DNA from: CAZLAK01 sp964557545
GTDB lineage: Bacteria > Bacillota > Desulfotomaculia > Desulfotomaculales > Pelotomaculaceae
Assembly: GCA_964557545.1 (NCBI GenBank)
Contig: CAZLAK010000058.1
Location: forward strand, 1-7,486
Direction of reading: 5' to 3'
DNA: 7,486 bases
The position numbers and the translations under genes were made by a program. This document shows positions 6,020 through 7,486 of the stretch, piece after piece (the stretch's first letter is position 1; each line of letters starts with the position of its first letter). Under the pieces are notes generated by a model, which had not been told where the DNA came from, made no database searches, and saw only the letters and a list, made by a program, of their open reading frames with translations.

Positions 6020-6367
6020 ATGCCCCTAAAAAGCGGCTACACCCCGGATTACAGAGAGAGGAAGTATTTTTACGGTAAAAGAGAAGCAACACTGTACTTG
6101 TTTGACAGCGGTGTCAGGATTATCGGCTTTGCCGACGGGGAAAAATTTGATTTAAGGGTGCTTACTATTGGTTTAAACCCCAAAGGACACGGCTTGGGAG
6201 AAGAAGCGCTTAAAATACTGCGCCCGAAATTCAGGCACATAGTAGTCAACGAAATCATGGAAGAGGCCCTCCCTTTCTGGGTCAAAATGCAGGAACGGGG
6301 TTATATTGACTGCCTTGGAACAGTAAAGTACGAATACGGCTTCGGCTGCCAAAACGAAGCGCAATGA
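6020..6367 (+). CDS. Hypothetical protein, weakly GNAT acetyltransferase-like
   Basis: The protein has 115 residues. An in-frame TAA touches the ATG, so translation cannot start further upstream, and GGGGTGG lies 6 bases before the ATG. The protein is soluble in character, with no signal peptide or membrane span. The segment GLNPKGHGLGEEALKIL (about 51-67) faintly resembles the acetyl-CoA-binding turn of GNAT enzymes. ALPFWVKMQERGY (83-95) resembles the FW...GF helix near the GNAT C-terminus. The expected strands before motif A are short and the protein is smaller than a full GNAT domain (about 140-160). It may be a reduced or decayed member, or something unrelated. It stands alone, divergent from the exchanger, and is followed by its own terminator. 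I cannot assign a function. Confidence 0.7.
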   Translation: MPLKSGYTPDYRERKYFYGKREATLYLFDSGVRIIGFADGEKFDLRVLTIGLNPKGHGLGEEALKILRPKFRHIVVNEIMEEALPFWVKMQERGYIDCLGTVKYEYGFGCQNEAQ

Positions 6368-6417
6368 GCACAACAAACAGGCGCAATAAAAGAGTAAGCG
6401 CCCTTTATCAAAACATT

Positions 6418-6442
6418 AAAGCCGCCCTCAAGACGGCTTTTT
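6418..6442. terminator. Terminator shared by the plus-strand gene and the former tRNA
   Basis: AAAGCCG (6418-6424) pairs with CGGCTTT (6434-6440), and TTTTTC with a later TTTT follows on the plus strand. On the minus strand it exits into TTTAATGTTTT, so it could also end leftward transcription from the tRNA-Val locus. A weaker inverted repeat GGCGC/GCGCC (6380-6384 with 6398-6402) precedes it. Confidence 0.85.
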
Positions 6443-6458
6443 CATTTTATGTGTTATC

Positions 6459-6503
6459 TGGTGGGCGGGAGAGGAATTGAACCTCCGACCTTCTGCGTGT
6501 CAA
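6459..6503 (-). pseudogene. 3' fragment of tRNA-Val(GAC), probable attachment-site core
   Basis: Read on the minus strand, the 45 bases give nucleotides 32-76 of a tRNA: loop TTGACAC with anticodon GAC (6501-6499), then GCAGA. A five-base variable loop follows, and the T arm is GGAGG-TTCAATT-CCTCT. The 3' acceptor strand CCCGCCC, discriminator A and encoded CCA complete it. Upstream of the anticodon loop the sequence no longer pairs: TCAGA cannot form the anticodon stem with GCAGA, and there is no D arm or GGGCGGG 5' acceptor. A break exactly at the anticodon loop is the usual signature of tyrosine-recombinase integration into a tRNA gene, leaving a displaced 3' copy at one end. It cannot make a functional tRNA. 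Confidence 0.8.
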
Positions 6504-6619
6504 TCTGAAGAGCCCTGTCCCGGATGTTCCCGTGTAGTCCCAGAACAGCAGTGTTTATGCGGCCTGCGCCGATTGGAAATCCTTTCTTGTACCGTCTTTT
6601 CATCGTGTTTCCTAACCTG

Positions 6620-6641
6620 ATTGTCGTAAAATTGTCGTAAA
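6620..6641. repeat. Two perfect tandem 11-bp repeats, candidate integrase/excisionase arm sites
   Basis: ATTGTCGTAAA occurs twice with no gap (6620-6630 and 6631-6641), about 117 bases from the tRNA fragment. Short direct repeats at about this distance from the crossover core are typical of arm-type binding sites of tyrosine recombinases. The assignment is by position and form only. Confidence 0.55.
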
Positions 6642-6673
6642 AGTTCACCGCCAGCCATCGTGGTTAACAAAGG

Positions 6674-6711
6674 ATCAGCGGGGCCACTGCTGTGGGCGAG
6701 GCCCCGCTGAT
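6674..6711 (-). terminator. Strong GC-rich hairpin over the stop codon of the excisionase-like gene
   Basis: ATCAGCGGGGCC (6674-6685) pairs perfectly with GGCCCCGCTGAT (6700-6711) over a 14-base loop. It spans the last eleven or so codons and the TGA at 6677-6675. On the minus strand only CCTTTGTT follows, a weak T-tract, so termination may be partial; the hairpin may instead protect the mRNA 3' end. Confidence 0.55.
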
Positions 6712-6890
6712 GTCTGCTCTTCCAACCAGCGACGTAATCCGTCTTTAGGGATGCGGATCTTTTTGCCGATCCTCACAGCGGGGAAGCCCCTGCTCCTGCA
6801 CAGTTCATAGGCCGTCTCTCTCCCCACTCCCAAAAACGCAGCTAGTTCCCTCGGGCCAAAAACTGCTGGCAGTTCGTCCCAGTCCCTCAT
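6675..6890 (-). CDS. Excisionase-family helix-turn-helix DNA-binding protein
   Basis: The protein has 71 residues from the ATG at 6890, the common size for Xis/MerR-type small winged-helix proteins (about 60-75). The core follows the family pattern: a leading helix-turn-helix FGPRELAAFLGVGRETAYEL (11-30), then CRSRGFPAVRIGKKIRIP. A final DGLRRWLEEQ helix closes the domain. The frame stays open to a TTG at 7091 and an ATG at 6938, but the added N-terminus is low in hydrophobic order and unlike the family. GGGGGTG lies 10 bases before the ATG at 6890. Next to a truncated tRNA and tandem repeats it is best read as an element's recombination directionality factor, though such proteins also act as plain regulators. 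No integrase partner is visible. It reads toward the attachment site. Confidence 0.75.
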   Translation of the reverse strand: MRDWDELPAVFGPRELAAFLGVGRETAYELCRSRGFPAVRIGKKIRIPKDGLRRWLEEQTSAGPRPQQWPR

Positions 6891-6906
6891 TTTTTCCGAG
6901 CACCCC

Positions 6907-6920
6907 CAAAAGCGCTTTTG
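6907..6920. promoter_or_regulatory. 14-bp palindrome just upstream of the excisionase-like gene
   Basis: CAAAAGCGCTTTTG is a perfect palindrome beginning 16 bases upstream of the ATG, directly before the Shine-Dalgarno. Its place suits an operator, possibly for autoregulation. A palindrome of this length is expected about once in two windows this size by chance. Confidence 0.3.
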
Positions 6921-7115
6921 TTCACGCCTCACACTCATCGCTTTTTCCGGCCCATACCCAAAGGAGCCCGCCTCAGACAACCGCAAAGTCCGCTCGATAG
7001 AGCTTTCGGGAACAGAAGAAGCCCTTGTGCCACTGAAAACACCACCTCTGACGTGTATTAGAACAGGCGTCGTAGGAACGCGTAACCACAAGCGTCTCTT
7101 GTGAGCCTCCCACAG

Positions 7116-7146
7116 CCTGGCAAGCTTTCTATATCGAAGTGCCAGG
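7116..7146. repeat. Imperfect inverted repeat of unknown role
   Basis: CCTGGCA (7116-7122) and TGCCAGG (7140-7146) are perfect complements. Inside, CTTT and GAAG can add a few pairs past a 2-base bulge. No T-tract follows on either strand, so it is not a terminator. It lies between the receiver gene terminator and the excisionase-like gene, in about 270 bases (6891-7162) without a convincing gene. Confidence 0.4.
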
Positions 7147-7162
7147 AATGCGCGCCTGCCTT

Positions 7163-7191
7163 AAAAAAAGGCGGCACATGCCGCCTTTTTT
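7163..7191. terminator. Strong bidirectional terminator after the CheY-like gene
   Basis: GGCGGC (7170-7175) pairs with GCCGCC (7180-7185) around ACAT. The stem is extended by A/T pairs, with seven A on the left and six T on the right, giving T-tracts on both strands. It lies 38 bases past the stop of the leftward receiver gene. Confidence 0.92.
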
Positions 7192-7228
7192 GTTTTCGCA
7201 CGGCCAGCCCGACAATTGAGGCCAGCGC

Positions 7229-7486
7229 CTAGAACCGCACCAGCCGCCTGATGACCCCCTCCAGCCCCTCAGGTGTGAACGGCTTGGTCACCCACGCCGT
7301 GGCCCCTGCCCTGCGGGCCTCCTCCTTCTTGGCCTGCTGGGACTCGGTGGTAAGCACGACGATGGGTACAAAGCGCGGCGGAGGGGGCAGTTGCCTCACC
7401 CGCCGGATCAGTTCTATGCCGTCCATCTCCGGCATGTTCAGGTCGGTGATCAGCAGGTCAGGTACGGCTCGCGAAATACTCTCCAG
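7229..7486 (-). CDS. CheY-like response regulator receiver domain (N-terminus outside the window)
   Basis: The frame is open to the right edge, so about the first 35-40 residues are missing and 85 are visible. The visible part begins LESISRAVPDLLITDLNMPEMDG; the phosphoacceptor aspartate is the D of TDLNMPEMDG (visible residue 15). The switch threonine is in VVLTTES, and the conserved lysine is in WVTKPF. The frame ends right after the last helix, GLEGVIRRLVRF, so there is no output domain. The motif set (TTESQQAKKEEARRAGA) is closest to chemotaxis CheY or CheY-like stand-alone receivers. It would be phosphorylated by a histidine kinase such as CheA and act by protein contact. The internal ATG at 7435 is not the start, because the aspartate motif lies upstream of it. 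Its relation to the integrated element is unclear. Confidence 0.9.
   Translation of the reverse strand: MESISRAVPDLLITDLNMPEMDGIELIRRVRQLPPPPRFVPIVVLTTESQQAKKEEARRAGATAWVTKPFTPEGLEGVIRRLVRF

Larger units (their letters stand above)
6504..7160. mobile_element. Terminal part or remnant of a tRNA-Val-integrated element
   Basis: To the right of the tRNA fragment come about 115 bases with no recognisable gene, then tandem arm-like repeats and an excisionase-like gene. This is the order expected at one end of an integrated element. No integrase or structural gene is visible. The right limit is unknown: the element may end near the 7163-7191 terminator or continue past the window. Confidence 0.4.

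Noticed and set aside
6454..6648. A 64-residue minus-strand frame across the tRNA fragment
   Set aside because: Its last third is just the tRNA sequence read as protein (ending VGGSIPLPPTR), and its start region overlaps the tandem repeats. It resembles no known family.
6891..7091. Longer form of the excisionase-like protein starting at TTG 7091 or ATG 6938
   Set aside because: The extra residues do not fit the family, the ribosome sites are poor, and the frame would cover the palindrome and Shine-Dalgarno that suit the ATG at 6890.
1..7486. CRISPR array, rRNA, insertion sequence ends or transposase
   Set aside because: No regularly spaced repeats, rRNA signatures, transposase motifs or flanking target duplications were seen on either strand.

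Overview
The window looks like chromosomal DNA of an anaerobic, spore-former-type Firmicute, probably of the Peptococcaceae / Desulfotomaculum–Pelotomaculum kind. This is an inference from style: strong GGAGG Shine-Dalgarno sequences, TTG/GTG starts, AT-rich promoters between moderately GC-rich genes, a Get3/ArsA-type ATPase next to an acyl-CoA ligase, and a CheY-like protein. No species can be named from the sequence alone. Five complete or nearly complete protein genes of recognisable family lie on the minus strand, and one orphan gene lies on the plus strand.

Left part (1-3660). Bases 1-270 hold no gene I recognise, only a possible leftward promoter at the edge. From 3469 down to 330 runs a compact minus-strand operon: an AMP-forming acyl-CoA synthetase, a single-domain ArsA/Get3-type ATPase with a C-terminal Hsp20/alpha-crystallin-like domain, and a 77-78 residue helical protein translationally coupled to the ATPase (TGATG overlap). 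It ends in a bidirectional hairpin terminator at 278-310. No arsenic genes are present, so 'arsenite pump ATPase' would be a misleading name. The AT-rich promoter region (3495-3640) carries an inverted AGTATTTGTA repeat around a candidate extended -10 promoter.

Middle part (3640-5890). An HtpX membrane metalloprotease and a CaCA-family cation exchanger follow, both leftward. The exchanger has the clearest regulation in the window. A promoter (TTGACT-17-AATAAT) is followed by a leader that matches the yybP-ykoY manganese riboswitch in sequence and secondary structure. Next come a long terminator hairpin whose first arm shares bases with the aptamer's closing helix, and then a perfect GGAGGTGA Shine-Dalgarno before a TTG start. 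The longest reading frame instead begins at an ATG inside the aptamer and reads through the terminator, so it is the wrong start. The arrangement implies a manganese-induced exchanger, hence probably Mn2+ export.

Right part (5890-7486). A divergent plus-strand gene of unknown function (weakly GNAT-like) ends at a strong terminator. Next to it lies the 3' portion (anticodon loop to CCA) of a tRNA-Val(GAC), broken off at the anticodon loop exactly where tyrosine recombinases usually cross over. Beyond it are two tandem 11-bp repeats like integrase arm sites and a small excisionase-like helix-turn-helix gene. No integrase is in the window, so this is either one end of an integrated element or its remnant. 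After a bidirectional terminator at 7163-7191, the C-terminal 85 residues of a CheY-like receiver run off the right edge.
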